From Ananas comosus (lineage: Eukaryota > Streptophyta > Magnoliopsida > Poales > Bromeliaceae), in the NCBI RefSeq assembly GCF_001540865.1, contig NC_033642.1:7501-71500 (forward strand): 64,000 nt of DNA, in the 5' to 3' direction. The notes beneath the pieces are model-generated. The model made no database searches. It was not told the DNA's origin and saw only the letters and a list, made by a program, of their open reading frames with translations. This document shows positions 1 through 12,960 of this stretch, piece by piece. Each line of letters begins with the position of its first letter. The stretch's first letter is position 1. The position numbers and the translations under genes are program-made.

Positions 1-470
1 GGCCAATAAAGCTTCAAATATACAACTCTCCTTGCCATGGTTGGAGCCCCACCAGGGGCCGTTCGACTGATGTACTTGCAACTACATTGCAATAAGAAAT
101 ACATGCAACTGGAAATGCTATAATTATACCGACTGTTCCTATTGCAAGTGGCAAAGGACTTGGTAACTGATACCTGAGGTTTCAAATTCGAAGCCTAATT
201 ACTTCACATTTTCAGCAAAGTTTATTTCTAATAAAAATGAACGAAGTGGGTAGCATGCTACCTTTCTCTCTTAAAAAAAAGAAAATGATGCAATTATATT
301 TGTATATAAAGTGGAAATCCAGACCAGTAAAGCTTCAAAGACACATTTGCTCGACATGGTTGAAGCTCCACTAAGAAGCAGTCTGAGTTGTGGCTGTAAA
401 TGCATTGCAGTTATATATACATGCAATTGAAACTGTAGCCTCCACATTTGTACCTACATTTCGAACTATG
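1..470 (+). repeat. Diverged tandem duplication interrupted by a SINE
   Basis: Bases 1-128 and about 322-465 align as diverged copies. Shared words include CAGTAAAGCTTCAAA/CAATAAAGCTTCAAA, CATGGTTG.AGC.CCAC and ATACATGCAA.TG.AA. The SINE at 129-283 sits at the right end of the first copy. A second small repeat follows: the word AGTTGCCTGTTGCATTTGC occurs near 507-525 and again near 600-618. Confidence 0.65.
129..283 (+). mobile_element. tRNA-type SINE, copy 1 (plus orientation)
   Basis: The element begins CCGACTGTTCCT and has an A-box-like segment (AAGTGGCAAAGG) and a B-box-like segment (TTTCAAATTCGAAGCC), the internal RNA polymerase III promoter parts of tRNA-derived SINEs. It ends in a pyrimidine-rich CTTTCTCTCTT followed by an A run. 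It aligns end to end with copies at 25976-26137 (minus) and 26554-26731 (plus), including the inner block CAGCAAAGTTTATTTCTAA. The flanks share only a weak AATTATA-like duplication, consistent with an older insertion. Confidence 0.8.
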
Positions 471-2076
471 TAATTGAGAATAATGCAACTAAAATATTTT
501 TTTCATTAGTTGCCTGTTGCATTTGCCGATATTTAGAGTAGGATAGTAGGCAATAGGGTACGCCAGGAGTTCTTAGTGCGCTGCTATTTTTTTTTCATCA
601 GTTGCCTGTTGCATTTGCTGATTTTTTTTTTATTTTTATACATGGGATTGTGAGATAATCACTAATGGATAGAAGTTTATTCTTTTCATTTACAACGCAA
701 GTAGGTAGGTAAGATTACTCCTTAAGTTTATTCTTTTCCAACCAGTGCATTTCTATGATTCTATCTATGTCCAATTTGGGCGTAGGTCAAATGCAACAGT
801 TGGCCTTCCTCAGCAGGTTCGCTTAAAAGTATGAAAATATAGCAAACGGAAAAATATGCTGGATTCTTCTATTATTGCACATGCAAGTTGAGATGCAAGC
901 AACCAAACAACTTTTAAGAGAGCGAGGAAGGGGGCAAAGAAGTTAGGGTGAGCCCAAGGTAGAGAACAGAGAGAAGAAGAGGGTGGAGGAGAATAAGGGA
1001 TGGATTTTTTGACAATGAAGAGCATGTAGGGAAAGGAGGGAAGAAAGAAAAGGGGACCTGGAGAGTCAGATCTGATTAAGTTTAAAAGTCTATATAATAT
1101 CGTGTTCTCAACCAATGTAGGGTTAAGGAAATTGCCAGAGAAAAAAAAAGGACTGCACAACAAGGTCTTTACTCTTCAGGAACTATGATGCAAATAAAAA
1201 GATTTGAGGGACTTACGCACAAACAGAGAACTTTCTAGGGACTAACACAAGGTTTTATTTGCACAGCAGGGTAACTACTCAAACTTTATAACTCATACAG
1301 ACTCACATAGTTTGCAATCATATAGACTCGCAAAGTTTGCAAGACAGGAAATGATCAACGCGATTTGTAATATTCTGGTAATTCTCTATATTTTCTATTA
1401 GTTGGATTGTAAAAGTTGTTAGTGAAGTAGTAGAATTATTGTAGATTCCTAGGTGATAGGAATGCTAGATTATTATGGGTTCGGATGTATACTTATTTCT
1501 ATACTTGATGGAAATTATTAATAGTCCATTAATAAGAATATACTAGTTTTTAAAAACCTCCTAACCTAAGTAGCTTGATAAATTAGTAAAAAACTAGCAA
1601 TTTCAAATATAAATTATACAATATTTCCGGAATATTACAAACCTTGAACAAAAGTTAAATGCTATGAACCACTCATCAAACTGGTCATATCAAAGGACAA
1701 AATAACCACATGAATATATACTGCCAGTGGCTTCTTAAAGCAGAAAGCATACCTGTATATCTCAGCATGGCATTGCTTCCAATTTCCTGCTTTGCCTGTA
1801 ACCTAGACTGGACCAAAAAAGAAAAGCAAGCCAGCTTCAGAAAAGGTGATACATTGGCTAAAAAGGAACTAGTTCAAAAGCAACATCTCCATCTATTTAT
1901 ATTTATATACTTATTATTTGGGAACCCAAAGGAAGCCTCCCCGGGTTTGGGGGGGCTTCCAGTGGGGCCCTTTTTTTTTTTTTTTCCTTTTCCTCTCTCT
2001 CAGTCTCTCTCACTTTTTCTCTTTTTTTTTCTCTCAACAACTTTTTTTTTTATTTTTGCAGCAAGTGTAAAATTTT

Positions 2077-2314
2077 ATCGCACGAATCAACCTTATTTTT
2101 TAATAGTCAATATAACAAAATTAAAATTTCAGCTAATAAATATCAACATCTTTTTTTAATTTTTTTCTACATCAAGTATAAAATTTTTTCACATAGAGAA
2201 ATTCTATTTTTTAATAGTCAAGATAACAAAATTAAAAAAAGATGTTGATATTTATTAGCTGAAATTTTAATTTTGTTATATTGACTATTAAAAAATAAGG
2301 TTGATTCGTGCGAT
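2077..2314. repeat. Perfect 84-bp inverted repeat ending at an N
   Basis: Bases 2077-2160 and 2231-2314 are exact reverse complements over 84 positions, with a 70-bp spacer. The second arm stops immediately before the N at 2315. The spacer (about 2161-2230) is itself a diverged direct copy of the first part of the left arm, so the stretch reads as copy, diverged copy, then inverted exact copy. Confidence 0.9.
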
Positions 2315-3097
2315 NCCTAAATTTTTTCAAACCTCTTAATTTCCTCGGGATAAAATAGCAACCGTTAAAAAATATTTTAGAATTAACGAAATTATCATGC
2401 CATCGCCTATTTAACTTTTTTTTGCATGCTAATTTTGATCCCTAAATTTTGCATGCTTTTCACTTTAGTTCCCAAAACATATATGAATTGGCAACACTAA
2501 AGAAGACCTCTTCTTATTTTGGAGGGTTGTGGGGTCACAAATTTTTTAAGAATTAATTTATATAATAATAATATAATAATATTAGATTATTTATTTGGCA
2601 GTTGAATTTTTTTACAGTGTAAAAAATATCTGTTTTGATTTCGAATGTCTTTTGATTAGTCTTATTTTTGGTCCTTCTGATAATTACCTACTGATTTCTT
2701 CACTAATCTAAAATTTAGGAATCAAATACTTTACTAGTTGTATTACCTACTGATTTTTTGTTTTATTTTATACTGATTTATTTATTTTACTTATTAGATT
2801 TAATTATTTTTAGAAAGAAATCTACTTTAATTTCATTCTTTAATTTTTTATTATTCAATACTGAGATAAATAATATTTAAAAATATTAATGCATAATAGA
2901 AAAAAAATAATGTTAATAATTATAATAATTTACTGTTGTATTATCTTCCCGCCGCATCACGCGGGGGCTCCTTAACTAGTTATCTATATTTGTGCAAAGC
3001 CAATAATGCTTCAGCATCATCACCTAGAACGAAAAAGACATGGCTAAAATATGGCTTTAAAGTCAAGCTGAAAACGATCAGTTTCAGTCAGTACTAT

Positions 3098-3800
3098 CCG
3101 GGATCTATTGGGTTACATTTTTTAGCTGAAAGTAGCAGGTTTCCATCCAGAACTGACTGAAGCAAAATATAACTAGAAGAATAAGGTGTGAAACTGACAA
3201 ACTTAGCAAGAAAGATACTTAATTTGCACAATCTGCATAGAAATGGAAGTTAAATCGTATGGGACATAGATATGCACAAAAAAGAAATACATATATAATT
3301 TCACATCATTAAAACAAAACCTGCATTACAAATTTAGAAGGTTCGTCCACATATCCAATTTTTGGAAACATACAAGTCAGAAAATGATAGAAATGGTAGA
3401 ATTATAACGCTCTTATCAAAATGATTAGATTAAACCAAGAAGCCAACTGATCCGGGACTCTATTGGGTTACATTTATAAGCTGAAAGTAGTAGGTTTCCA
3501 GCCAGAACCAACTGAAGCAATTAGTAATATATAACTAGAAGAAAAAGGCGTGAAACTGACCAAAATTAGCTAGAAAGATATTTAATTTGCACAATCTGCA
3601 TAGAAATGGAAGTTAAATCGTATGGGACATAGACATGCACAAAAAAGAAATTCATTTATAATTTCACATCAATAAAACAAAACCTGCATTAAAAGTTTCA
3701 TCCACATAACCAATTTTTGAAAACATACAACTCAGATAACGATAGAAATGGTAGAATTATACTGCTCTTTTAAAAATGACTAGCATTAAACCAAGAAGCC
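3098..3800 (+). repeat. Tandem duplication, unit about 350 bp, two copies
   Basis: Copy A (about 3098-3444) and copy B (about 3452-3800) align along their whole length. Both start near CCGGGA.CTATTGGGTTACA and end near TTAAACCAAGAAGCC. A long, nearly unchanged core reads TTTGCACAATCTGCATAG then AAATGGAAGTTAAATCGTA. Differences are scattered substitutions and small indels. No coding content is seen. Confidence 0.88.
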
Positions 3801-3913
3801 ATGAGCCAAACATAGCTAACTATTTAATGGACTATTAAACACGGTTCTTAGTGTTTTGTAATGGTGACCCAAACAGTTCTAGAAGCAGTTAGGATAAGGC
3901 TACGCAAATGGGC

Positions 3914-4015
3914 GGGCAAGAGCCTCAGAAACTAGACTGCATTTTATCACTATATCAAGTCATGCAGTGGGCAAGATCCTCAGAAACTAGACTGCCTTTT
4001 ATCACTATATCAAGT
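3914..4015 (+). repeat. Short tandem duplication, 47-bp unit
   Basis: Bases 3914-3960 and 3969-4015 share GGGCAAGA.CCTCAGAAACT followed by AGACTGC.TTTTATCAC and TATATCAAGT, differing at two positions. An 8-bp stretch separates the copies. Confidence 0.9.
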
Positions 4016-4556
4016 AAGTCTAATTTCATCTCATTATTGTACTTCAACAGCGGAGTATCTTGTCAAACATGAATCCTAACAGCTGCTAGACCCTAGTAAA
4101 TAACTAAATATAACCACAAACTATTCATGACCATTCTATTCTAGGTATATTCCACAACGATGCATTGATAACTAACATTTTAGATCCTCTAAAACATTGC
4201 AAATCAACCATTTTCTATTATCGTTTTTTAGCAATCATTCAATTTTCAGATTTTTAATATCTTTTCTAAGAATTCTAAGGTTCTGCATATAAATTTTCAT
4301 GTTCATCAGAGCTTCATCTGAAACTTACTGAGGTCATGGATGAATTAAAATTAGCTTGTCTCGTAAAGAGGACAGAAGATTGAAGTTAACCAAAATATTA
4401 TTTCAGAAGGCCTGTATAAAATGATTTACATGTTCACAAGAAAACAAATAACTCTGGTTTCTTTTTTCCTATTGCATAGTAGCCTTTTTACTAGAAATTC
4501 AAATAATAGAGTGCCCATTTGGATGCACATATACTGCAGGCAGGAGTCAATCGTAC

Positions 4557-7500
4557 CTTAACAACTAACAAAGGGTAGGTCGAGATAGTTGCACCCAATT
4601 TTGCCAATGCCCCTAACAAGAAAACCTGCAAAGGAGTTGAGAGTACTACAATGAAGAAGTACGAATGAAGGTAGAAGAATTAGCTTCTTTTCATTCATTT
4701 CAACTCATACAAGTATGATTATGAACAGGACTGCAGGAGAAATTTTTCCATTGTCAATTACATAATCAAAAAACAACATACCTCCAAAGCAGTTAGTTTT
4801 TTACCCTCATGCTTAGTTCCATAACGCTTCAACTGAAGGTGCTTTACAGACATTTCATAAATCATAAACTGAATGGATGGATTACAAACCTGCTAAGACC
4901 AGCTTCGAAGAACAACTTTCAATCTTAAGGAAGTAAAATTATTATAATGCAAAAGTATACTTTTCACGAACATGAAGTTATTGATATGTCCATCTCATAA
5001 TCAAAAGGCTTACCATGATAAGAGTTGGAACCAGCCCCTTCCAGAATCCTTTTATGCCTGCTTCACGATAGATCTCATGTGCCTGTTTATGTGAAAGCGA
5101 CTTAGCTAGCAAATGAACAATAATGTAATGAAAGCAAAACAGGGAAACCTATGCGTACAATCTCAAGGATTCTCTAATAGGAAGAACTTATAACTAGCTG
5201 GAGAGACAATACTACTGAAGTTTATGACATTTTCAAGAATGAAAGCTCCATTAGACCTGTCATAAAGCCTCTCTCCCATCCTAAAGGTACTATAAATCCC
5301 GTGCTCTCACATTCGAGTGTTTGCTTGTGGCTCAGGACGGTGACTGACATTTCTTCTCATTTTTAGTCACCTCTGGGGTTCTTCGCAACAGGACCCTTGT
5401 GCCCAGGCTGCACTTTCCGCCTCCCTCAATCTTCATCATATATTATGTTAGTGGAGCATAAACTATACATGAAATTTGGTTGCTTTGCCAGTTGCATGAG
5501 CTCAAACGGTGACAGGTTGTGAGGCAGGTCATCTACCCAGCAATTGCCTTACTTAGATTACTCCTTTGCCTTAAGAATCCACAATAAAGTGTTTGGCATC
5601 CGTTTTAAGCGTCCACGTCACTATTTAGGTCAGTCCAAATTCACTTCTTTTAGCTTTATGAATATATAGTGCATTCTTTAATCTGGACCATGCAGACTGT
5701 ACAGAGATAACAATTGTTTTAGTACTTTCATGACAGAGAGAATTTTTGAAAATGCCTAACTAAACAAGTATGATTTCTATCTTTGTACAGTTCTGTAAAC
5801 CAGCATGTAAAATGCTTGTGACACAACAAAGCCCTGCAATTCATTTCATTAACAGATATACAACACACAATTCACCAAATCATATGCTTGAATTTGCATT
5901 CAGGGGTATAAAATCAGGGAGGGAGTATGCCAATAGGAGAAAGCATCAAAAGTAATCATATAAGGTTTATTTTTACGTCCATATATACATTGGATTCCAA
6001 TAAAATGTCCAGATAGGGTTTTATGTCTGGCACAGTATAAACTACATGCCAGAAAGTATTTCGATTCCAATTCAGCTGTAGCACATAAATTGTTTAGTTC
6101 AGAAAATTCAGGCAGAACAAAGGTCTTTGCCCAAATATTAACTTCATGTACAAGGTTAACTAACAAGCGGTCAGCCATGATCCTAAAAACAGAGCAAGAG
6201 ATATTCAGACAAACAAAATCACCATCCACATATATGCACCACATCTGTTCACATTATGGAGAACCATGTCATGGGACATGAAGCAAAACAGTAATTTTTA
6301 ACAAAACCAGACAAATCTAGTCCTGAAATTGCTTTCCAAAATGGCAACGAAGGAACTTTTATATTCATGTACATATATCAAACTTTTACAGATTACTTGA
6401 AGCATTGCCCTCGGAAAGCTGGGGTACTTATGAAATCGAAATTAACCCTGAGAATACTCCAACAGGCATCTAATCTAATTGGAACCACTAAGAGAATTCA
6501 AGAAAATTAATCTTAGAACTAATTTTAAAGAGCAAGAAGTTACCTTTCTAGATTATGTATGTAACTCCGACATTACCAGACTGCTCAAAACATGTGCATT
6601 GAAAGCTAAGGTGCATTTCATGTTCAACGTAATCAATAATGATGATACAATAGCAGATGTTATCTAATTGAGAGACTACAATGCACTGTAAAGTAAATTT
6701 GCATCAGGTAATAAAAGATAAAAACTTACAATTGTACTGTTACACGGGACTACATAGTCATAGATTTAAGACCAGCTAGAAAAAAAGAATAAGCTCAAGT
6801 CTTAAGCTTTCGAAGACCTAACAGCATTTAATCTATTTATTGTCAAACACGAAAATACACTTGGAGAAAGAAGACAGCATTTGATTTAAGGATTTGTTTG
6901 CATCTCAAACAATAGCTTGGCAAAAGGCCAAAGACATTTGAAAGAATTGTCAACAATGGCTTCATATGTGGACACTAACCGCATGAAATGTTCCATAAGG
7001 ATGAGGTTTGAACAAGTCAAGTTCAGCCAATTTCCTCTTAAGATCGGAAATATCAGATGAATTTTTTTCAGAAAATTCCTTCAACATATCCTCCTTCCTT
7101 GCCTCCAGCATTTTCTTTTCTGCTTGTGTATGTGTCTGCAGTAGGACAAAGAAATTGTTAATTCTTAGTTTCAAAATCATATTCTAAGTAAGGTCATCAA
7201 TAAGAAATCTCCTCGGAAGTAAAAGGGCCCAATGTTTAAGTAAAATGAACACTAAATTTTTCCACATACGGATCAGGTGTAGTTTAGATCACCAATTATC
7301 CCTTTATTTGTGTCATTGTAATGGGCATTTTCTATCAAAAGTAGATACAAAAGCAATCTTTCTTTGTCATACACCATATACATTAGTGTGGCCTGTCACT
7401 ACCAGCCGACAGATATTAGTCAAAAGCAGAGGAAAAGGGAAAAGTGAAAAGGTGTGAAAGAAGAGAAGCCGTGAAACACGGCCACTAATAAATATTTCGT

Positions 7501-9551
7501 GTATTCTGACTGTATATACAGAACAACAGACGGACAACAAAGTTGCTCTATACTAGAGTTTAGTACCTACCTTAGGAGTCATGTATACATGGACACTAGC
7601 ATGAAAGCTTTTGTAAAGAGTAAATCCATTGTCTTCGATATGTTGAATTGCACCTCTAACTTCTCAAACCAAGATCCAACTGACTCTCAGCCATATATTT
7701 GGTCATAACCTTGGTCCATACTCCGTGGAACATTCTTCATGCAACTTGAATAAAAATAGTTTATTATTCCTTTTAGTAATAGCCAATATTATCCTATACG
7801 AAGATCAAATTTTAGAAGTATCAGGGATGGTTTCAATTTAAACTCCTTAAAAATTTTCATTGCTAAGATTTTATTTAGCTCTCTGGACTGCATAAGCTTT
7901 GGCTTCATCCTTCTCTATAGTTATCATCATTCTCCTCCATTCATGTCTTACGAGAGTATCCAAGAAATCCTCCAATGAGGCGGCTTAAGTGAGACAACAA
8001 TTAATTCAGATTACAGAGTTAAATCAACTAGACGCAATTAAATTCAACAAAAAAACTAATAGCAATAGCAAAAGCATACGATAATAATATATTCTAAAAC
8101 AATGTTCCATTGATGTACTAAGCTCGCCCTTATCATATATTGTATCCCCTAACAACAAAGAGTGTACTGATGTAGAATTTTTGGCTAATTTCAATGGAAT
8201 TGTATATGCTATTTCTAGACTAGAGTTTGGAAGAAATTTTTACTACTGCCGTACCTGCATGCGAGTCACAAGAACCCATATAGGATTTGTCAATAGTACA
8301 TTCACCGACCTGCAAAGAAGCACCATGAAAAAGAAATAGAGCAGTCAGAAGTATGAAGTCATTTGTTCTATCACGGCAACCGTGCTAAACTCATTTAATC
8401 AGTTTCATGACACTTCGGCCCATTTGCTTTCAGATGTAGGATTGATCACTGAAAAGATTCGCCAAATGAGGAGAATTGAAATGGATCAGATATAGTTTAC
8501 TCTTTAACATTCAAAACATTCAAATATTTGCTAGTAGCATAAGGCTTAGTAATCAAGTCATGTGACAACATAGGGAGCCATTTACTGCTGATGGCCAGGA
8601 AAACTCCTTTCAGGTGAACCAAGCGTTTTAACTGATGTTAAAAGGCAGTACCAACTGTCAAGAAAGGATAATGCAGTGTTGGTTCAACAGTACCAACTGT
8701 CAAGAAAGGAAGGATAGTGCTAACTCGCAACCGAGGAGTTGATTTAGAAATATTTGGATTCAAACAAAGAATGCTACACACATTGGGAAGAAAGTTATTA
8801 TTCGAAAGTGTTTTAAGTATTAAGCACATGGACACACCCAGCAATAGCCGCAACTATAAGCCAAGAGAACATGCCGAGTGTGCCATCGCCATGTCCTTTC
8901 TTCTTGCGCGCAAGCGCTGCAGCTTCTGCCTTGTTCTTTAGTAGCTGATAGAAGTAATAGTAAATACCCTGAGAAAATGCACAGGGTCTTGTGGTTAGAT
9001 GTTTGCGGCCCAAAGAAGATCGTGTAGCTCTGTATATATGGCATGCAGAGGCCAGCAGACCTGAGATGCAGCCGTGCCAACAAGAGATGGCTTGAGGCCG
9101 CTATAAAGCCCACCCCATCCTTCAGATCGGATAACCTGGGGGAGAAAAAACAAGTGAATGAATTGGCGATGATCAGTGATATAGAGGATTAAGAGGAGGG
9201 ATCGGGAGGACTAGACCTCGAGGATTTGGAAGAGGGTTCCGCCGCAGCCAAAGGGTGAAGAAGGGCCTCCAGGAGAAAAAGACAAGACATTACGATCCGG
9301 TGAGGCTCTTTTCTTCTTTGCAATCCTCTCTGTCTGCTGCCGAGTGTTCACCTGCGTAAAACACGAGAGACGAAATCAAATCAATTCAGAGGATTCTGAT
9401 CGATCTGTCTGTCGACAAGTGCAAAGTCGAGAGAATGAAAGAAAGATGAAGAGAGAAAAGGGATACATACAGTTTGAAGGGGGTAGGTGATGATCTGGGC
9501 GATGATACCGCCCCCTGCCCCGGCTAAGCCATTGATAAGTGCATTCGACAT
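4557..9551 (-). CDS. PXN: Peroxisomal NAD/CoA-type carrier (PXN family), 3'-partial
   Basis: Members of this family are six-helix mitochondrial-carrier-fold proteins in the peroxisomal membrane that exchange NAD (also AMP, CoA), supplying beta-oxidation. Nine exons join in one frame: 9551-9471, 9351-9217, 9135-9061, 8968-8838, 8309-8255, 7135-6980, 5082-5014, 4889-4782, 4625-4557, giving 293 residues. The start MSNALINGLAGAGGG matches the family N-terminus. Carrier signatures are visible: PLQTVNTRQQ (helix 1), NPIWVLVTRMQ (helix 3) and the beginning of the third, YPLLVVK, at the end of exon 9. All introns are GT-AG. Exon 2 encodes a Ser/Gly/Pro-rich loop and exon 6 a charged Lys/Glu-rich loop, both variable places in plant homologues. 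About 70 residues (the rest of repeat 3) are missing and should lie left of position 1, implying a last intron over 4.5 kb. Family call is firm; the exact paralogue is inferred. Confidence 0.93.
8646..8711 (+). repeat. Short duplication in PXN intron 4
   Basis: The word CAGTACCAACTGTCAAGAAA occurs twice, about 42 bp apart, inside the intron between PXN exons 4 and 5. No known element is recognised. Confidence 0.8.
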
Positions 9552-11190
9552 TCTCTTTTTACTTCTTATCTTTCCAGTAATCAGGAAACGAGGCTATGAA
9601 CGGGGGGTATGTAATTAGAAATTACCACAACGAGCGGCGCTGTGGCACCTCTGCTCCACCGCCAACATCTGCTTCTCTTCCTCACCGCACTGAGAGATGG
9701 CGGCGGTAGGGAGGGGAGTCAATTATGCAATTTTGAATGATAACGTCAGATAGTTACAACAAAAGATAGAAAATAATATTACAATAGTAAATTAACAAGA
9801 GGAAAGGCAAGACAAACAAAGAGATAAAATATAGTGTTGCCGAAATAGAAGACCATAAAAGGTAAGCGCAAAATCAAAGAAGAATAAGAAATGGAAAAGG
9901 GAGGGATAAGATGACAGTAAGGTAATATAGAAAAACTAACAAAATGTTTGTAGAAAACTACAAGAAGATGTTGACCAAAAAGAGAATAAATAGCATCTTA
10001 CTTCAAGAGATGGAAGGCAAAAGCAAATATATTTTTGTTAACTAGTGATAACATCAATAAATGAAAATTTTAAGAAAATAAAGAGATTTAAGAGAACTAG
10101 TCAATATAGATATTTTACGTATTAATCTTAGTACATTACAAAAGCTAGAGGAGCTACTTGATTGGGTAGGATTGGGTTGCTTCCAAATAACAGAATTACA
10201 TTGTCAACCGAAGCCTAATGCGATTTGGTTTGAGTGAAGGGAAGGCCGACCCAACCTCAATCATAGCTGGTCTTCGGCCAACTTGGTCACCAGATAAAAT
10301 GGCCTTCAAACCATTTTATCCTAAATTAACTATTTACGTAATGTTTGGGGAACCAAGTGATCAACCAATATGCCACTTCGAAAGTCTCCCAACTCTTTAA
10401 TCTAAAATATGATTTATTTCAACACATATCTAGTTGAACAGACACAATATAACAAACTGTGACCTCTCAGCACTCCAAACTCCAAAGCATAGGTGTCATG
10501 ACTAGACCATAGGCTAAATCTAGACTTAATTGGAAAAACTTTCAAGTTGGTTAATAAAATAAATAGACAGTGAAACCTAAGTCAATTTATGTTCGGTAAA
10601 AATTTACAATTAGTATCTGCACTACAAAATGCATTAAGCAAACAAACTAAGATCATTAAACAACGGTAAAAAATCAAGATACAAAAGAACAATGTTAAAG
10701 CAGCATAACCCAAGATCAGCAAAAAGCGGAAGAAGGACAAATAGAAATGAAGGAAAGACATATTAAAATGAAGGAAAGATATAACAAAACACAAAAAAGA
10801 GGTCGAGAAAAGATAAGAGAAAAAAACAAGATAATAGCCAAGTTGAAAGATTATATAGTAATTACGAGCAAAGAAAAGAAAATAAATTAGTGGTGCAATA
10901 AAGCATTTACAACCAACTTGAATTGTTGTAATTTTATTTTCATATGCAATTAATAAAATTAAGCCAAACCCACTAACCTAAAACTTAGGTTAGAGAATTA
11001 GAAAACAGGGAGAATCTGAAAATCTAAAACCAAGTAGGCAAATAGGCAATTAAGTAATCATACAATATGCAAATACTTTTAATCAATGGATTAGCATTTG
11101 GTCCTAAGATTGTTTAAACGACTAAATCTAAAATCAATTGTGATTAAGAAATCTAACAAATATTAGTAACAAAAATTAATGGAAACTTAC
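9552..11190. other. PXN upstream/intergenic; one dispersed repeat
   Basis: The first 200 bp should contain the PXN leader and promoter (minus-strand gene); no clear TATA box is seen. Bases about 10150-10275 are a dispersed repeat, matched in inverse orientation at about 20540-20660. Nothing else is recognised: the sequence is AT-rich with A/G-rich stretches near 9730-10090 and 10720-10870, and the open frames are short. Confidence 0.5.
10150..10275 (+). repeat. Dispersed repeat, partner at 20540-20660 (inverse)
   Basis: Contains CTACTTGATTGGGTA, TTTCCAAATAA-like and GAGTGAAGGGAAGGCC words. The reverse complement of 20540-20660 gives TACTTGATTGGGTAAG, TTTCAAATAATA and AAGTGAAGGGAAGGCC in the same order with similar spacing. 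No terminal inverted repeats or target duplications were found, so the element class is unknown. Confidence 0.7.
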
Positions 11191-12960
11191 AGATTAGCGT
11201 TATGGAATCCAAAATTTGTAGAAGAGAAACCTCCGAAAGTGTGATCAGTACTATCCATTGACCATTGACGCCATTATGCTCACGTCAAATCCAGCAATAA
11301 TCCGAAGATACGAACTGAAATTCTTCAACCTGCAAACAAAGCCTCTTTCAACATCCAGGGGTGAAAAGATTAAAGAGAAAGAGAGAGCAAGGATTTGAGG
11401 AATTTCCCTATAAATTTAAATTTTAAATAAATAGAATATCAGCTCGTTCGTATTGGAAGTTGTGAAGGATGATTTCGTTATGGAAATACTCCTCACCTCA
11501 ACTTTTATTAGTAACAAGCAATGTGATTACTCAGTAACTTCTGTCTAACCAAACTGATAACACATTGGGAAAAGAAAAAAGAAAAATGTACTAATCATAG
11601 AGTTGGAACTTTTTGCATTGGTTGCATACACAACATGTCCTAGAGACCACAATAAGAGAGAAGTGGCCACTTCCATGTGAATAATAAGATGCATTTCATT
11701 TAATTCGAGCACCAGAAGGCAAGCAATAAATCGGTGGGGGTTCAAAGGTAAACTTTTCCTTTGCACATAAGTGGCATGAGGTCTCGCTCATCAAATGTTC
11801 CATCACTTGATTATTTCAGCCATCGCCTTACTCTGTATGAGAATAACAAATGTAAAACCCTAAAACCTAAGTCCTGAACCACAGCTCTTTAACTCTCACA
11901 CAGCCTAACTCTTGTACAGCTACTAGTCCACAAGACCGCTTGCTGTAGGAACTCCACACTTCTATGTGAGTTGTTTTGCACCAACTAATTTTCTCCACAT
12001 TGTTTTGTAGAGAGGAAACAATCTATTTTGAAGCAAAATCATGGAAAAAGAGGAAATAAAAGTGAAGAGATGGAGAGAGAGAGAGAGCATTGTTTCCTCA
12101 GCAAGTTTTTGAGATTATGACCTTACTAGCAAGATATATTACATGGAGGTAGAGTACTATGATGGGCTAATATAAAGCATTAAGCTCTTATGTCGACTTC
12201 TAAGGTAGAAACTCTAGAAAATCTTATGTCAATTGCAAAATCTGCAATGTATCCATGATTAACATATCGCTCTCATTTAAGTAGTAACACAAAATCCTGA
12301 TTATATCAATAATCCTAATAATTACAATTAACAGGTTCAAGCTAATATCTATCAACAGATATATTACTCGTCGCCTCTTGATCTAATTTAAAAGATAAAG
12401 CTCTAACATCAAATAGTAATACGAGATCCAAATTCTACCTATAATCATCATGATCGATAATAGCAATATAACATTCTCCAACATTGGATCTCAAATGTAC
12501 ATTAACCTCGAAGAAATCCATTTCTAAGACATGAATCAACTACTACAACACAACTGATCCAAAAGCCTATCAGTAACAGCTGCACAATAATACTAGATTT
12601 AAATTCTACGTATAATCCTCAAAAATACGATCAAGAGACTCGAGATAATATTTCAATAGAACTCAGATCCAACACCAGATTCAATTAAAGCGTGTGTTAA
12701 GTTAATAGAAAATAAAGAGGGATCAACAATTGAGCATTCACCTGCTCAGGCAACCTAGGAGGAGAAGGAGGAGGTCTTGATACTGGGGAAAGCGAAAGGA
12801 GAATTATGGTTTACGGGAGAAGGAAATGATCGGGGGTAGGATTTTAGAAGAAGGGGAGGGGAAGTAGAGGTAAGAAGGTCGTGGAATTGAGTGAAGCAAG
12901 GGAGGAAGATATGATCGAGAGGTAGTGATGGAGCGAGGGGATAGCCGGATAGGCGATGTT
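11191..12960 (-). other. Candidate spliced untranslated leader or lncRNA
   Basis: On the minus strand a pyrimidine-rich block (about 12960-12742) ends in a good donor (CTGAGCAG|GTGAATG). A second block, 11329-11191, is bounded by an acceptor (TTTGTTTGCAG|GTTG) and a donor (GCTAATCT|GTAAGT). The first block looks like a plant 5' untranslated exon (CTCC and TTCTCC rich). The second holds only a six-codon frame, MASMVNG then stop. No coding exon follows to the left, so this may be a noncoding RNA, a decayed gene or chance. Inference only. Confidence 0.28.

Larger units (their letters stand above)
1..4556. other. Presumed PXN intron 9; no exon visible
   Basis: No coding exon for the missing PXN C-terminus could be found on the minus strand here, so the stretch is read as the interior of a long last intron, or as the gene's broken end. 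It is AT-rich and made of repeats: a SINE, two tandem duplications, a palindrome beside an N, and homopolymer tracts such as T runs near 1970-2050. The open frames of 117 and 149 codons in this stretch are low-complexity Phe/Leu/Ser-rich and not genes. Confidence 0.6.

Noticed and set aside
1710..2159. 149-codon open frame
   Set aside because: Made of T runs and CT tracts read as Phe/Ser/Leu and overlapping the palindrome; no family resemblance or splice support.
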